Shown piece by piece: positions 49,537 to 58,403 of a stretch of DNA of 64,000 nt. Each line of letters opens with the position of its first letter. Within the stretch, counting starts at the first letter, position 1. The notes beneath the pieces are model-generated. The model ran no database searches. It saw only the letters and a program-made list of their open reading frames with translations, and was not told the DNA's origin. Source of the stretch: Acidovorax radicis N35 (GTDB lineage: Bacteria; Pseudomonadota; Gammaproteobacteria; Burkholderiales; Burkholderiaceae_C). The stretch lies in the NCBI RefSeq assembly GCF_000204195.1, contig NZ_AFBG01000019.1:62001-126000 (forward strand), written 5' to 3'. Position numbers and translations under genes: made by a program.

Positions 49537-50763
49537 TCAGGCGCTGAGGCCTGCCGTGGCGCGCTGCGTTTTCCGTTCGGACGACAGCGCCCACGCAAAG
49601 ATGCCCACGCCGCACAGGCCCAGCACCACGCCCACCCAGCCTGTGGACGTCCAGCCCAGCCCAGCCGCGATGGACACACCGCCCAGCCACGCGCCCAGCG
49701 CATTGGCGGCGTTGAAGGCCGAGTGGTTGAGCGCCGCCGCCAGGGTTTGCGCGTCGCCGGCCACATCCATGAGGCGGATCTGCAAGGCCGGGCCGATGGC
49801 GACCACCGTGCCGAGCAGAAAGGTCGCCAGCGCCGCGCTGACGGGGTGGTGCGCAGCGGGAACGAACAGCGCCATCACCGCGATGGACCACAGCAGCACC
49901 TTGCCGATGGCGGGCATGAGCGCCTTGTCGGCCATGCGCGAGCCGACGATGTTGCCTGCCACCATGCCCAGGCCAAACAGCGACAGTACAAAGGGCATGA
50001 GTGCGGGTGGCATGCCTGCCACCTCCAGCAAGGTGGGCTTGATGTAGCTGAACACCGCAAACATGCCGCCAAAGCCGATGGCGCCAATGCCCAACGTGAA
50101 CCACACCTGCTTGCGCGCCAGCGCGCCCAACTCGCGCAGCGGGCTGGCGCCGTGCGATGCAGGCATGACTGGCACCCACAGGCGCACCATGACCACGGCG
50201 GCCACGGCAATGAGCCCCACAAACACAAAGGCCGCGCGCCAGCCAAACGCCTCGCCCAGCGCGGCGGCTATGGGCACGCCCACCAGCGTGGCGGTGGTCA
50301 GCCCCAGCATGACCCAGCCCACGGCGCGTGCGCGGCGGCCGGGCGGCGCCAGAGCAGCAGCCACCAGCGCGGCCACGCCAAAGTAGGTGCCATGGGGAAG
50401 GCCGGTAAACAGCCGCATGGCAGTGAGCGAACCATAGCCCGGCGCCAGGGCCGATGCGAAATTGCCCAGCGCATACACCACCATCAGCGCCATCAGCAAC
50501 GCACGCCGCCCCCAATTGGCTGCCAGCACGGCCAGCACGGGCGCGCCCACCACCACGCCCAGTGCATAGGCGCTGATGACGTGGCCCGCCTGAGGAATGC
50601 TCACGCCGATGTCGCGCGCCACCTCGGGCAGCAGGCCCATGATGACGAACTCGCCCGTGCCGATGGAGAAGCCGCCCACCCCCAGGGCCAGCACGGCGCG
50701 CACCAGGGTGCGGTCGTCGGTGGGGGTGTGGGCGATGGACGTGGGGGACAGGGACGCGGTCAT
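49537..50763 (-). CDS. MFS transporter (DHA1 drug:H+ antiporter-like)
   Basis: The 408-residue membrane protein has 12 expected helices and MFS motif A-like ANWGRRALLMALM; VGVPIAAALGEAFGWRAAFVFVGL matches motif C-type pattern of exporters. It resembles the Bcr/AraJ/YdhP/YfcJ group that exports arabinose, purines or drugs. I chose the Met at 50763 because the frame upstream has a non-membrane, atypical sequence. The gene is divergent from the dehalogenase gene and convergent with nothing of known function. Confidence 0.85.
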   Translation of the reverse strand: MTASLSPTSIAHTPTDDRTLVRAVLALGVGGFSIGTGEFVIMGLLPEVARDIGVSIPQAGHVISAYALGVVVGAPVLAVLAANWGRRALLMALMVVYALGNFASALAPGYGSLTAMRLFTGLPHGTYFGVAALVAAALAPPGRRARAVGWVMLGLTTATLVGVPIAAALGEAFGWRAAFVFVGLIAVAAVVMVRLWVPVMPASHGASPLRELGALARKQVWFTLGIGAIGFGGMFAVFSYIKPTLLEVAGMPPALMPFVLSLFGLGMVAGNIVGSRMADKALMPAIGKVLLWSIAVMALFVPAAHHPVSAALATFLLGTVVAIGPALQIRLMDVAGDAQTLAAALNHSAFNAANALGAWLGGVSIAAGLGWTSTGWVGVVLGLCGVGIFAWALSSERKTQRATAGLSA

Positions 50764-50984
50764 GGCAACAACAAAGGGGCGCTGCACCGGCAGGCAACAG
50801 TACGGCGCAGGAGGTCGACGGGGATAAAGAAGAAACGCAGTTACAGGGGTAAACCCTATTTTTGTAACCATAACATGCCCTGAGCGGCCCTGCTGGCGCG
50901 GGGGCATGGGTCACCTTCGTGAACAAACCGGACACGCAAGGCGGCTACGCTGGCACCCTATCCCCCTCCCCCTCAAGGACCGCA

Positions 50985-51713
50985 ATGACAACGACCCTGA
51001 GCACTGCAGAGACCATTGCCAGCACCGTCCAGGTGCTGGCGTTCGACATCTTTGGCACCGTGGTGGACTGGCACGGCAGCATCGTGCGCGAGATGCAGGC
51101 CCTGTACCCGGCCGTGGATGGCGACGCGTTTGCGCTGGCGTGGCGCAGCGGCTACCAGCCCGCCATGGCCCGTGTGATGCGGGGTGAGCGGCCATGGACC
51201 TTGGTGGACGACCTGCACCGCAGCATCCTTGACGAGATCCTGCCGCGCTTTGGCCTGGCGCACCTGCCCGAGGCCGAGCGCCGCCACCTCAACCGCGTGT
51301 GGCACCGGCTGGACGCCTGGCCCGACAGCGTGGAGGGCCTCACGCGGCTCAAGACGCGCTTCACCATCACCACACTGTCCAACGGCAACATCGGCCTGTT
51401 GACCCAGATGGCCAAACGCGCCGGCCTGCCCTGGGACTGTGTGCTGAGCGCCGAGGTGTTCCGCGCCTACAAGCCGGACCCTGACACGTACCTGGGCGTG
51501 GCCCGTGTGTTTGATGCGTCACCGTCCCAGGTGGCACTGGTGGCCACCCACCACGACGACCTGGCCGCCGCGCGCGACTGCGGCCTGCGCACGGCCTACA
51601 TCGAGCGCCCCCACGAGCTGGGCGCGGCCCGCCCCAAGGACGGAACGCCGCAGCCCGGCAACGACCTGCACGCCACCGACCTCATCGATCTGGCGCGGAT
51701 GCTGGGCTGTTGA
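50985..51713 (+). CDS. Haloacid dehalogenase type II
   Basis: The 242-residue HAD-fold enzyme has the nucleophile Asp in LAFDIFGTVVDWHGS, the Ser/Asn motif in TTLSNGNIGLL, the Lys in VFRAYKPDPDTYLG and the acidic end in VATHHDDLAAARDCG. The FDIFGTVVDW start is that of L-2-haloacid dehalogenases, which replace halogen of 2-haloacids by hydroxyl with inversion; many paralogues act on other small acids. AAGGA precedes the ATG at 50985. Confidence 0.88.
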   Translation: MTTTLSTAETIASTVQVLAFDIFGTVVDWHGSIVREMQALYPAVDGDAFALAWRSGYQPAMARVMRGERPWTLVDDLHRSILDEILPRFGLAHLPEAERRHLNRVWHRLDAWPDSVEGLTRLKTRFTITTLSNGNIGLLTQMAKRAGLPWDCVLSAEVFRAYKPDPDTYLGVARVFDASPSQVALVATHHDDLAAARDCGLRTAYIERPHELGAARPKDGTPQPGNDLHATDLIDLARMLGC

Positions 51714-51757
51714 AGCAGGCCCGTCAAGCCGCTGAGCATCCTCGCGACGGGCGAGGT

Positions 51758-52840
51758 TCAGTGCACCACCAGCAACTGCACGAACATCTGCACCTTGGCG
51801 TGGCATTCGGCGCTGATGGAGGTGAACTCCAACCCCGCCACCCACTCGTCGCCTTCCTGCTTGAGCGTGATGACCCGCGCATACACATCGGCCACGCGGT
51901 AGTCCACCAAAGGCAGCTCAAACTCCAGCTTGATCTCGCTGTGGGGCTCCAGCGGCTCGATCAGCTCCACCAGCAGGCCGTGGTAGCCGATGTCGCGGAT
52001 GGCGCCGTGCACGATGTGGGGCACCACGATCTTGTCCTGCATGCGCTGGCACAGGCAGGGCAGGCGCGCATCCACACGGTGGCTGCGGCGAAACTCCTGG
52101 CGCGGCACCTTGAGTTTTTGCGAAGGAATGGCGATCAGCTCGCGCAGGCTCACCGGCTGCGTGCGGCCTTTGACATAGACCTGCATCGGTGCGGACGCCG
52201 ACACCAGGCCCCAGCACCGCTGGTAGGTCGCATCACTGATGAGCACCTGGCCACGCAGGCTCAGCGCCTCGATGCGCGAGGCCAGGTTGACCGCTTCGCC
52301 GATCACGGTGTATTCGGAATACACGTCGGAGCCAAAGCGCCCGGCCATCACCGTGCCTGTGTTCACGCCGATGCCCAGAAAGACCTCCGGCAGCCGCTCG
52401 CGCAGGTGCGCGAGGTTGAGCTCACGCATGGCGATCTGCATCTCCACGGCGCAGAGCAGCGCCCGGTCCACATCGTCGTCGCGGGCCACGGGCGCGCCAA
52501 ACAGCACCATGATCGAATCGCCCATGAACTTGTCGATGCTGCCCTGGTACTTGAACACCACCTCGGAGAGCCGCGACAGGCAGCGGTTGAGCGCCGCAAT
52601 CACCACCGCCGCGGGCTGCGACCCCGACAGCGCGGTGAACCCCCGCAGGTCGGCCAGCAGGATGGTGACCTCGCGCGGCGCCACGGCCAGGCCGTCGGTG
52701 GCCGCGCCATCCGGGCTTTCCATGCCATGCAGGATGGCCGCCATCTCGGCCTGCGCCGCTTCGGAAAGGGGCGTACCGGTCTCGCGCTCGATCAGCGCCT
52801 GCAGGCGGCGCACGGCATCGTGGTGGAATTCTTTGTGCAT
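51758..52840 (-). CDS. Class III adenylate/guanylate cyclase with PilZ-like C-terminus
   Basis: The 360-residue cytosolic protein has a class III cyclase domain at about residues 57-235: metal Asp64 in LLADLRGFTAL, Asp108 in KFMGDSIMVLFG, the GIGVNTGTVMAGRFGS strand and the Asn/Arg region EYTVIGEAVNLASRIEA. About residues 255-360 look like a PilZ domain: RRSHRVDARL matches the RxxxR start, and DIGYHGLLV stands in place of (D/N)xSxxG, so c-di-GMP binding may be weakened. No membrane helix is seen. The start at 52840 lacks a clear ribosome-binding site; upstream codons to 53011 overlap an intergenic repeat and are probably not translated. Confidence 0.8.
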   Translation of the reverse strand: MHKEFHHDAVRRLQALIERETGTPLSEAAQAEMAAILHGMESPDGAATDGLAVAPREVTILLADLRGFTALSGSQPAAVVIAALNRCLSRLSEVVFKYQGSIDKFMGDSIMVLFGAPVARDDDVDRALLCAVEMQIAMRELNLAHLRERLPEVFLGIGVNTGTVMAGRFGSDVYSEYTVIGEAVNLASRIEALSLRGQVLISDATYQRCWGLVSASAPMQVYVKGRTQPVSLRELIAIPSQKLKVPRQEFRRSHRVDARLPCLCQRMQDKIVVPHIVHGAIRDIGYHGLLVELIEPLEPHSEIKLEFELPLVDYRVADVYARVITLKQEGDEWVAGLEFTSISAECHAKVQMFVQLLVVH

Positions 52841-52989
52841 GGATGCAAGGGAGGTGGGGCGGCGGATTGTTCTGTGCAGGAGGGCATCGCCTGCCCTCCG
52901 CCACCCAGAATAGGCGGCGTCCCCCAGCCGGTCAACCGGTGAAAACACTCCGAGCCCCTGCCCCAACGCCGAAGGACCTGGGTGGTGCA

Positions 52990-53055
52990 GAAAATCCGAT
53001 GTTTTTGGCACCCAGCGCTTAACTAGAAAGCGCCAACAGCTATTAAAATAGGAGC
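52990..53055 (-). repeat. Comamonadaceae-type intergenic repeat, copy 5
   Basis: Read on the minus strand it has CCTATTTTAATAGCTGTTGG, CGCTTTCTAGTTAAGCGCTG and GGTGCCAAAAACATC. GCGCTT and AAGCGC can pair. It lies between the cyclase gene and the FAH-hydrolase gene. Confidence 0.7.
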
Positions 53056-53088
53056 ATCAGCAACCACCTAACCCCCGGTGCCAACCGC

Positions 53089-54069
53089 TCAGGCCAACGC
53101 CACGGTCTGGTCGATCACGCCAAACGGCCCGGGATGGCCCTGGTCGTCCAGCGCCACCATGCGCACCCGCTCGCCAAAGCGCAGGAAGGGCGTGTGCGGC
53201 GCGCCTTCGGCCAGGGCCTCGACCATGCGGCGCTCGGCCACGCAGGACGACCCCACATCCACCTCCGCGTTCGACACGGTGCCCGAGCCAATGAGGGTTC
53301 CGGCCGACAGCTTGCGCGTGCGGGCCGCATGCGCGATGAGCTGACCAAAGTGAAAGTGCATGGCGCAGCCGTGCGGGTGGCCAAACCACTCGCCGTTGCG
53401 CTGCGTCTGGAGCCGCAGGTGCACCCGGCCACCGCGCCAGGCCGGGCCCAGCTCGTCGGGGGTGACGGCCACGGGCGCAAAGGCGGTGGAGGGCTTGGCC
53501 TGCAGAAAACCAAATCCGCTTTTGGCCTCGCGCGGGCCAAAGGAGCGCAGGCTCCAGTCGTTGATGAGCACGATGAGGCGCACATGCTGCAGCGCATCTT
53601 CTGCGGTGACGCCCATGGGGGTTTCGTCCAGCACCACGCCAAACTCGCCCTCAAAGTCGATCTGGTCGGCCTCGGACGGCAGGGGCACATCGTCGTGCGG
53701 ACCCAGAAAGTCGTCGGCTGCACCCTGGTACATGAGTGGAATGGTCTCGAAGTCGGCCACGGGCGGCACCTTGAAAGCGCGCTCCATGAGGTGGCCGTGG
53801 TTCAGAAAGGCAGAGCCATCCAGCCACTGCCAGGTGCGTGGCAGCGGGGCTGAGCATTCACGGGCGTCGAAGGGCATGGAACCCAGGGCGGCGGGCGCAT
53901 TGACCGTGCGGGAGAGCGCCCGCAGCCCTGGCTCCACCGTGCCCCAGCGCTCCAAGGCGTCGAGCAGCGTAGGCGCCACGGTGCACGCATCGATGCAGCG
54001 GCGGGCATCGGCCGACACCACCACCAGGCGGCCGTCACGCTGGCCATTGCGCAGGGTGGCGAGTTTCAT
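53089..54069 (-). CDS. Fumarylacetoacetate hydrolase family protein
   Basis: The 326-residue protein has an N-terminal SH3-like part and the FAH catalytic domain with metal ligands in IDFEGEFGVVLDE (Glu, Glu) and IVLINDWSLRSFG (Asp). GSGTVSNAEVDVGSSCVAERRMVEAL near the end is the usual FAH signature. The family cleaves C-C bonds of acylpyruvates or dioxo acids, as in tyrosine or aromatic catabolism. Its start overlaps the cyclase stop by ATGA (54066-54069), so both are translated together. Confidence 0.9.
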   Translation of the reverse strand: MKLATLRNGQRDGRLVVVSADARRCIDACTVAPTLLDALERWGTVEPGLRALSRTVNAPAALGSMPFDARECSAPLPRTWQWLDGSAFLNHGHLMERAFKVPPVADFETIPLMYQGAADDFLGPHDDVPLPSEADQIDFEGEFGVVLDETPMGVTAEDALQHVRLIVLINDWSLRSFGPREAKSGFGFLQAKPSTAFAPVAVTPDELGPAWRGGRVHLRLQTQRNGEWFGHPHGCAMHFHFGQLIAHAARTRKLSAGTLIGSGTVSNAEVDVGSSCVAERRMVEALAEGAPHTPFLRFGERVRMVALDDQGHPGPFGVIDQTVALA

Positions 54070-54890
54070 GACAGCGCCCCTTGCGCCTGCTGCAGCGGCA
54101 GCACCGGGTCGAAGATCGCCACGGCCCGCGTCCAGCCCGCCGAGGCGCCGCGCACCTTGACCGGAAAGCACGAGATATAGAAGCCGCTGGCAGGCAGGGC
54201 TTCCAGGTTGTGCAGCTTTTCGAGGTGGCAGTAGCCGATGTCGCGCCCGGCCTTGTGGCCTTCCCAGATCAACGAGGCGTCACCACTCTCCGCATAGCGC
54301 TGCGCGGTGTAGGCGAACGGGGCGTCCCAGCTCCAGGCGTCGGTGCCCGTGAGGCGCACGCCGCGCTCCAGCAGGTACATCGTGGCCTCGTATCCCATGC
54401 CACAGCCTGCACGCGTGTAGCCCGCCGTGCCGTAGGCGCTGCCGGCGCGGGTGTTGACGACCACGATCTCCAGTGGCTGCAGCGTGTGGCCGATGCGGGC
54501 CAGCTCGGCCTGCACGTCGGCAGCCTGCACCACGTAGCCGTCGGGCAGGTGCCGAAAATCGAGCTTCACGCCGGGCTGAAAGCACCAGTTGAGGTCCACC
54601 TCGTCGATGGACAGCGCGCGCTGGCCGCCGTCCATGGTGGAGGCAAAGTGGTAGGGCGCGTCCAGGTGGGTGCCGTTGTGGGTGTTGAGCTGCACGTCCT
54701 CCACCGCCCAGGATTCGCCGTCGGGCAGGTCTTCCTTGTTGAGGCCTGGAAAGAACTGCGCCAGGTCGTCAAAACTCATCTGGTGGTCGATGTAGCGAAT
54801 GCGCGGGCCCAGTCCCGGCGGGTCGGAAACGACATCGTTCTCCAGGTGCATGGAGATATCGACGATGCGGCGGGGGGAGGAAGAAGTCAT
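54066..54890 (-). CDS. Cyclase family protein (kynurenine formamidase-like hydrolase)
   Basis: The 274-residue protein has the Zn-binding family motif HNGTHLDAPYHF (HxGTHxDxPxH). EIVVVNTRAGSAYGTAGY and the GRDIGYCHLEKLHNLEALPASGF segment match 'putative cyclase' proteins. Known members include kynurenine formamidase and isatin hydrolase, so amide or lactam hydrolysis is plausible. It lies between the Bug-type binding protein and FAH hydrolase genes in one operon. Confidence 0.88.
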   Translation of the reverse strand: MTSSSPRRIVDISMHLENDVVSDPPGLGPRIRYIDHQMSFDDLAQFFPGLNKEDLPDGESWAVEDVQLNTHNGTHLDAPYHFASTMDGGQRALSIDEVDLNWCFQPGVKLDFRHLPDGYVVQAADVQAELARIGHTLQPLEIVVVNTRAGSAYGTAGYTRAGCGMGYEATMYLLERGVRLTGTDAWSWDAPFAYTAQRYAESGDASLIWEGHKAGRDIGYCHLEKLHNLEALPASGFYISCFPVKVRGASAGWTRAVAIFDPVLPLQQAQGALS

Positions 54891-54927
54891 GGAGTGCAAC
54901 CGTGCAAGGGAGAAATGGGTCTACGCA

Positions 54928-55917
54928 TCACGACTCGGCCGTGAAACCCGTTTGCTTGATCAGGCCGCGCCACTGGTTGGCATCGGCCTTGAGCATGCTG
55001 GCCAACTCGGCGGCGGTGGACGACTTGACCTCCAGCCCGTATTGCTTGCCATGCTCGATCACCTCGGGATGTGCCAGCGCCACCCTGAGCGCATCGGACG
55101 CACGCAGCACGGTCTCGGGCGTCGCCTTGCCAGGCAGGAAGAATCCATACCACTCGCTGACCTTGAGGGGGTAACCCAGCTCCTGCAGCGTGGGCACCTG
55201 GGGCAGGAAGGGCGACCGCTTGGCCCCGGCGATGGCCAGCACACGCAGCTTGCCGCCCTTGGCGTGCTGCAGGTAGTCGCCAATCGGCCCCCAGAACGCG
55301 GGGATCTGCCCGCCCAGCAGATCCTGCATGCCGGGCACGGTGCCCCGGTAAGCGATGTGCAGCATGTCTTGCTTGGCGAACTGGCTCAGCAGCACACCCA
55401 CCATGTGGGGCATGGACCCCGCGCCGGGGCTGCCGTAGCTGGCGCTGTTCGGGTTGGCCTTGATCCACGCCAGGTAGTCCGCCAGCGTGCGCACGCTCTC
55501 GGGGGTGCCTGGGCCCACCGCCAGGCCGTGGTCCATCATCGCGCCCAGCGACACGGGCGCCACGTCCTCCATCGTGTAGCGCAGCTTGGGGTAGGTATAC
55601 GGGTAGATGGACAACATGGACGACGGCGTGACGAGCAGGCTGGAGCCATCGGCCGGGCTGTCGCGCAGCGTGAGGATTCCAATCTGGCCACCCGCGCCGG
55701 GTTTGTTGTCCACCAGCACCGCTGCGGCGTATTTGTCGCGCATGCGGTCGGCCACGCGGCGGGCCAAGGCATCCAGGGTGCCACCGGCCGGAAAACCGGT
55801 GATGATTTTTGCCACATCGGGCAGCGCGGCCTTGGGCGCTTGCGCCCAGGTGTTGCCGGCCCAGGCGGCGGACAACAGGGTGGCAGAAAACTGGGTGAAC
55901 TGGCGGCGGGTGATCAT
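54928..55917 (-). CDS. Bug/TTT family tripartite tricarboxylate transporter binding protein
   Basis: The 329-residue secreted protein has a twin-Arg-like signal (MITRRQFTQFSATLLSAAWA) and the Bug core: ITGFPAGGTLDALARRVADRM, VDNKPGAGGQIGI, YGSPGAGSMPHMVGVLLSQFA and LPQVPTLQELGY. These proteins bind carboxylates or aromatic acids. No TTT membrane genes are present, as is common for Bug proteins in Burkholderiales. The start has AGGAGA upstream. It is the promoter-proximal gene of the operon with the cyclase and FAH genes. Confidence 0.92.
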   Translation of the reverse strand: MITRRQFTQFSATLLSAAWAGNTWAQAPKAALPDVAKIITGFPAGGTLDALARRVADRMRDKYAAAVLVDNKPGAGGQIGILTLRDSPADGSSLLVTPSSMLSIYPYTYPKLRYTMEDVAPVSLGAMMDHGLAVGPGTPESVRTLADYLAWIKANPNSASYGSPGAGSMPHMVGVLLSQFAKQDMLHIAYRGTVPGMQDLLGGQIPAFWGPIGDYLQHAKGGKLRVLAIAGAKRSPFLPQVPTLQELGYPLKVSEWYGFFLPGKATPETVLRASDALRVALAHPEVIEHGKQYGLEVKSSTAAELASMLKADANQWRGLIKQTGFTAES

Positions 55918-56009
55918 GGTGTTGTCTCCTGATTGGCAAGATGGGCAAACTGCCCGGTGTCCGCGCCGGCCTTGTGCAGCAAGGCTTTCAACGCGTCCAT
56001 GCAAAAAAT

Positions 56010-56079
56010 TATACGAACGTACAAATCGCCATCAACTGGGGTTTGTACGAGTGTACAATAAATTTATACAAACGTATAA
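56010..56079. promoter_or_regulatory. Three TetR-type palindromes between Bug operon and TetR gene
   Basis: Three near-identical inverted repeats lie in the divergent spacer: TATACGAACGTACA (56010-56023), TTGTACGAGTGTACAA (56043-56058) and TTATACAAACGTATAA (56064-56079). Their centres are 34 and 21 bases apart. They share the pattern TRTACRARYGTAYA and are the probable operators of the TetR regulator. Confidence 0.7.
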
Positions 56080-56087
56080 ACCAGCCT

Positions 56088-56825
56088 ATGCCACGACCAA
56101 AATCTGCCCCAAAAACCTCCGTCACGCCGTCCCCCGCCGACGCAGCCCCAGCCCGCAAGCGGGCCGCCAGCCGCAGCGCCGCCAGTGACGAGACGCTGGC
56201 GCCCAATCGCCAGGCCAACATCCTGCAGGCCGCCGAGCGGCTGTTTGCCACGCGCGGCTTCCACGGGGTGTCCATCCGCGACATTGCCGACGAAGCCGGT
56301 GTGCCGCTGGCCCTGGTGGGCTACTACTACGGGCCCAAGCTCTCGCTGTACCACGCCATCTTCCGCGCCCACGCCGGCTACATCGACGTGCGGCTGCAGT
56401 CACTGGCCCAAGCCCAGCAGGCGGCCCCACCCGGTCAGCTGCTGGAGGAAATCGTCAAGGCCTTCGTGCTGCCCGTGCTGGAGGTGGCCCGCCAGCCTGC
56501 GGGCCACCACTTTCTGCGCCTGCTGTCGCGTGGCATGAACGACCACCTGGAAGAAGACGAGCCCATCATCCGCGAGCTGTTCGACCCGCTGGCCCACGCC
56601 TTCATCGACGCCATTGCCGCCGCCCTGCCCCAGGCCACCCGCAGCCAGGCCGCCTGGTGCTACCAGTTCGCACTGGGGGCCTTGCTGCACCACGTGAACG
56701 ACCAACGCATCGAACGCCTGTCCTACGGCCAGAACCAGCCCGGCGACGAGGCCGCAGCCGGCCCGCTGCTGGTGCGCTTTGTGGCGCAGGGCATGCGTGG
56801 TGCCTGTGGCGGTGCGGTGCACTGA
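56088..56825 (+). CDS. TetR/AcrR family regulator
   Basis: The 245-residue protein has a disordered, basic N-terminus (about 35 residues) and then the TetR HTH (ILQAAERLFATRGFHGVSIRDIADEAGVPLALVGYYYGPKLSLYHAIF) and a helical ligand domain. The Met at 56088 is chosen because the region upstream is filled with the palindromes. It probably represses itself and the divergent Bug-cyclase-FAH operon until the operon's substrate or a derivative binds. Confidence 0.92.
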   Translation: MPRPKSAPKTSVTPSPADAAPARKRAASRSAASDETLAPNRQANILQAAERLFATRGFHGVSIRDIADEAGVPLALVGYYYGPKLSLYHAIFRAHAGYIDVRLQSLAQAQQAAPPGQLLEEIVKAFVLPVLEVARQPAGHHFLRLLSRGMNDHLEEDEPIIRELFDPLAHAFIDAIAAALPQATRSQAAWCYQFALGALLHHVNDQRIERLSYGQNQPGDEAAAGPLLVRFVAQGMRGACGGAVH

Positions 56826-57124
56826 CTCGGCTCCACGGCCGCCCGCCCCTCCCGCATTCGCCCCATGCGCCAGCCCCGCATGACCCACATCGCCCGTATC
56901 CACGCCCCAGCCACCCGCCCCCGGGTGCGCAAAGGCCAGCGCACCACCGCCACCCCAGCGGAATCGGCACGCCAGACCGGCGCACCCTAGCCGCCCCCTT
57001 GCAGCGTTCACAAGACGCTGAATAGCCCCGCCCTGCCGAACCCGCCCGTTTCGGAACAGCCGCCTGCGGCTGCGCCGTGGGCCCGTTCGCGCCGGCTTTC
57101 CCGACCTACGAACCGAAAGACACC

Positions 57125-58312
57125 ATGACACCCCGCCATTTCTCCCTTCTTTCCCGACCTGTGGCCTGCCACCGCCTGTGGGCGCGCACCCTGGGCACTG
57201 CCACACTTTCCACCGCAGCCCTGGCCGCACACGCCCAGCCCGCCCCGCCCGCCCAGGGGCCCGGCCTGCAGCTCTATGGCCTGGTGGACGCTGCGGTGGG
57301 CCGCTTCGCCAGCCCCGCAGGCGGCGTGAATGCACAGGACCGCGCCGTGACCAAGCTGGACGGCGGCGGCATGTCCACCAGCCACTGGGGCGTGCGTGGC
57401 AATGAAGACCTGGGGGACGGACTGTCGGCCCAGTTCGAACTCTCCTCCTTTGTGCGCAATGACTCTGGAGCCACCGGGCGCAGTGATGCCCTGCCAGCGC
57501 CCGTGAGCGTGGCCGCAGACCCGGTGTTCTCCCGCGCCGCCTGGGTGGGTCTGGCCCACCCCCGCTGGGGACGCGTGCGCGCAGGCAACGTCACGTCGCT
57601 GCTGTTCCTCAACGCCATCACGTCCAACGCGTTTGGCGACTCCACCGTGTTCGGGCCGCTCAACCTCACCACGTTCATCGGTGGCCCTTTGACCGGTGGC
57701 ACCGCCTGGGCCAACTCCGTGGTGTACGACAGCCCCCACTTCGCGGGCTTCAACGGGTCGGTGGCGCATTCCATCTCGGAAGGCCAGGGCGGCGGCAACA
57801 GCGCTGCGCGTCTGGCCTACGCCCAAGGGCCCATGGCAGCGTCACTGGCATGGCAGAGCGTTCAGAAAAATCCCACCACTTTTGCGGACGGCACCTCGGC
57901 CAACAACACGCGCGCGTGGCAACTGGCGGCGTCGTACGACTTCGAGGTGGTCAAGCTGTTCGCCCACGTGGGCCGCATCGAGAACCGGGGCACGGCCACC
58001 ACGCCGCTCAACGTGTCGTACCGCGTGTGGGACGTCAGCGCCTCTATGCCCGTGGGCGCTGGCCGCGTGCTGGCGGGCTACGCCGCCCGCCGCACGGGAG
58101 ACACCGTGGGCCCCGTACCCGCCACGCTGGCAGGTGGCAATGTGGAGCGCAGGGTATTCACCGTGGGGTACGACTATTTCCTGTCCAAACGCACCGACCT
58201 GTATGCCATGGTGATGCGCGACAGCACCCAAACCCGCACGCTGCCCGCGCCGCCCTCGGTGGTGAGCGCGCAAGGCACCAGCTTTGCCGTGGGGGTGCGC
58301 CACCGCTTCTGA
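57125..58312 (+). CDS. Gram-negative porin
   Basis: The 395-residue outer-membrane protein has a long signal ending in ALAAHAQ. GLQLYGLVDAAVGRF is the first β-strand, SHWGVRGNEDLGDGLSAQFELSS and FSRAAWVGLAHPRWGRVRAGN are the conserved porin strands, and it ends in GVRHRF with terminal Phe, required for BAM assembly. It forms a general diffusion trimer; loop content does not give the solute. A terminator follows. Confidence 0.92.
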   Translation: MTPRHFSLLSRPVACHRLWARTLGTATLSTAALAAHAQPAPPAQGPGLQLYGLVDAAVGRFASPAGGVNAQDRAVTKLDGGGMSTSHWGVRGNEDLGDGLSAQFELSSFVRNDSGATGRSDALPAPVSVAADPVFSRAAWVGLAHPRWGRVRAGNVTSLLFLNAITSNAFGDSTVFGPLNLTTFIGGPLTGGTAWANSVVYDSPHFAGFNGSVAHSISEGQGGGNSAARLAYAQGPMAASLAWQSVQKNPTTFADGTSANNTRAWQLAASYDFEVVKLFAHVGRIENRGTATTPLNVSYRVWDVSASMPVGAGRVLAGYAARRTGDTVGPVPATLAGGNVERRVFTVGYDYFLSKRTDLYAMVMRDSTQTRTLPAPPSVVSAQGTSFAVGVRHRF

Positions 58313-58350
58313 GCTGTTTTTCGGAAATATCTGCTGAGAGTCCCAAGGTT

Positions 58351-58377
58351 GGGGCGCCTTCGGGCGCCCCTTTTTTT
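58351..58377 (+). terminator. Rho-independent terminator of porin, UUCG loop
   Basis: GGGGCGCC (58351-58358) and GGCGCCCC (58363-58370) pair perfectly around a TTCG tetraloop, followed by seven T. This is a near-ideal intrinsic terminator. Confidence 0.95.
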
Positions 58378-58403
58378 GAGTGGCAGTGCCCGGCACCAGC
58401 TAC

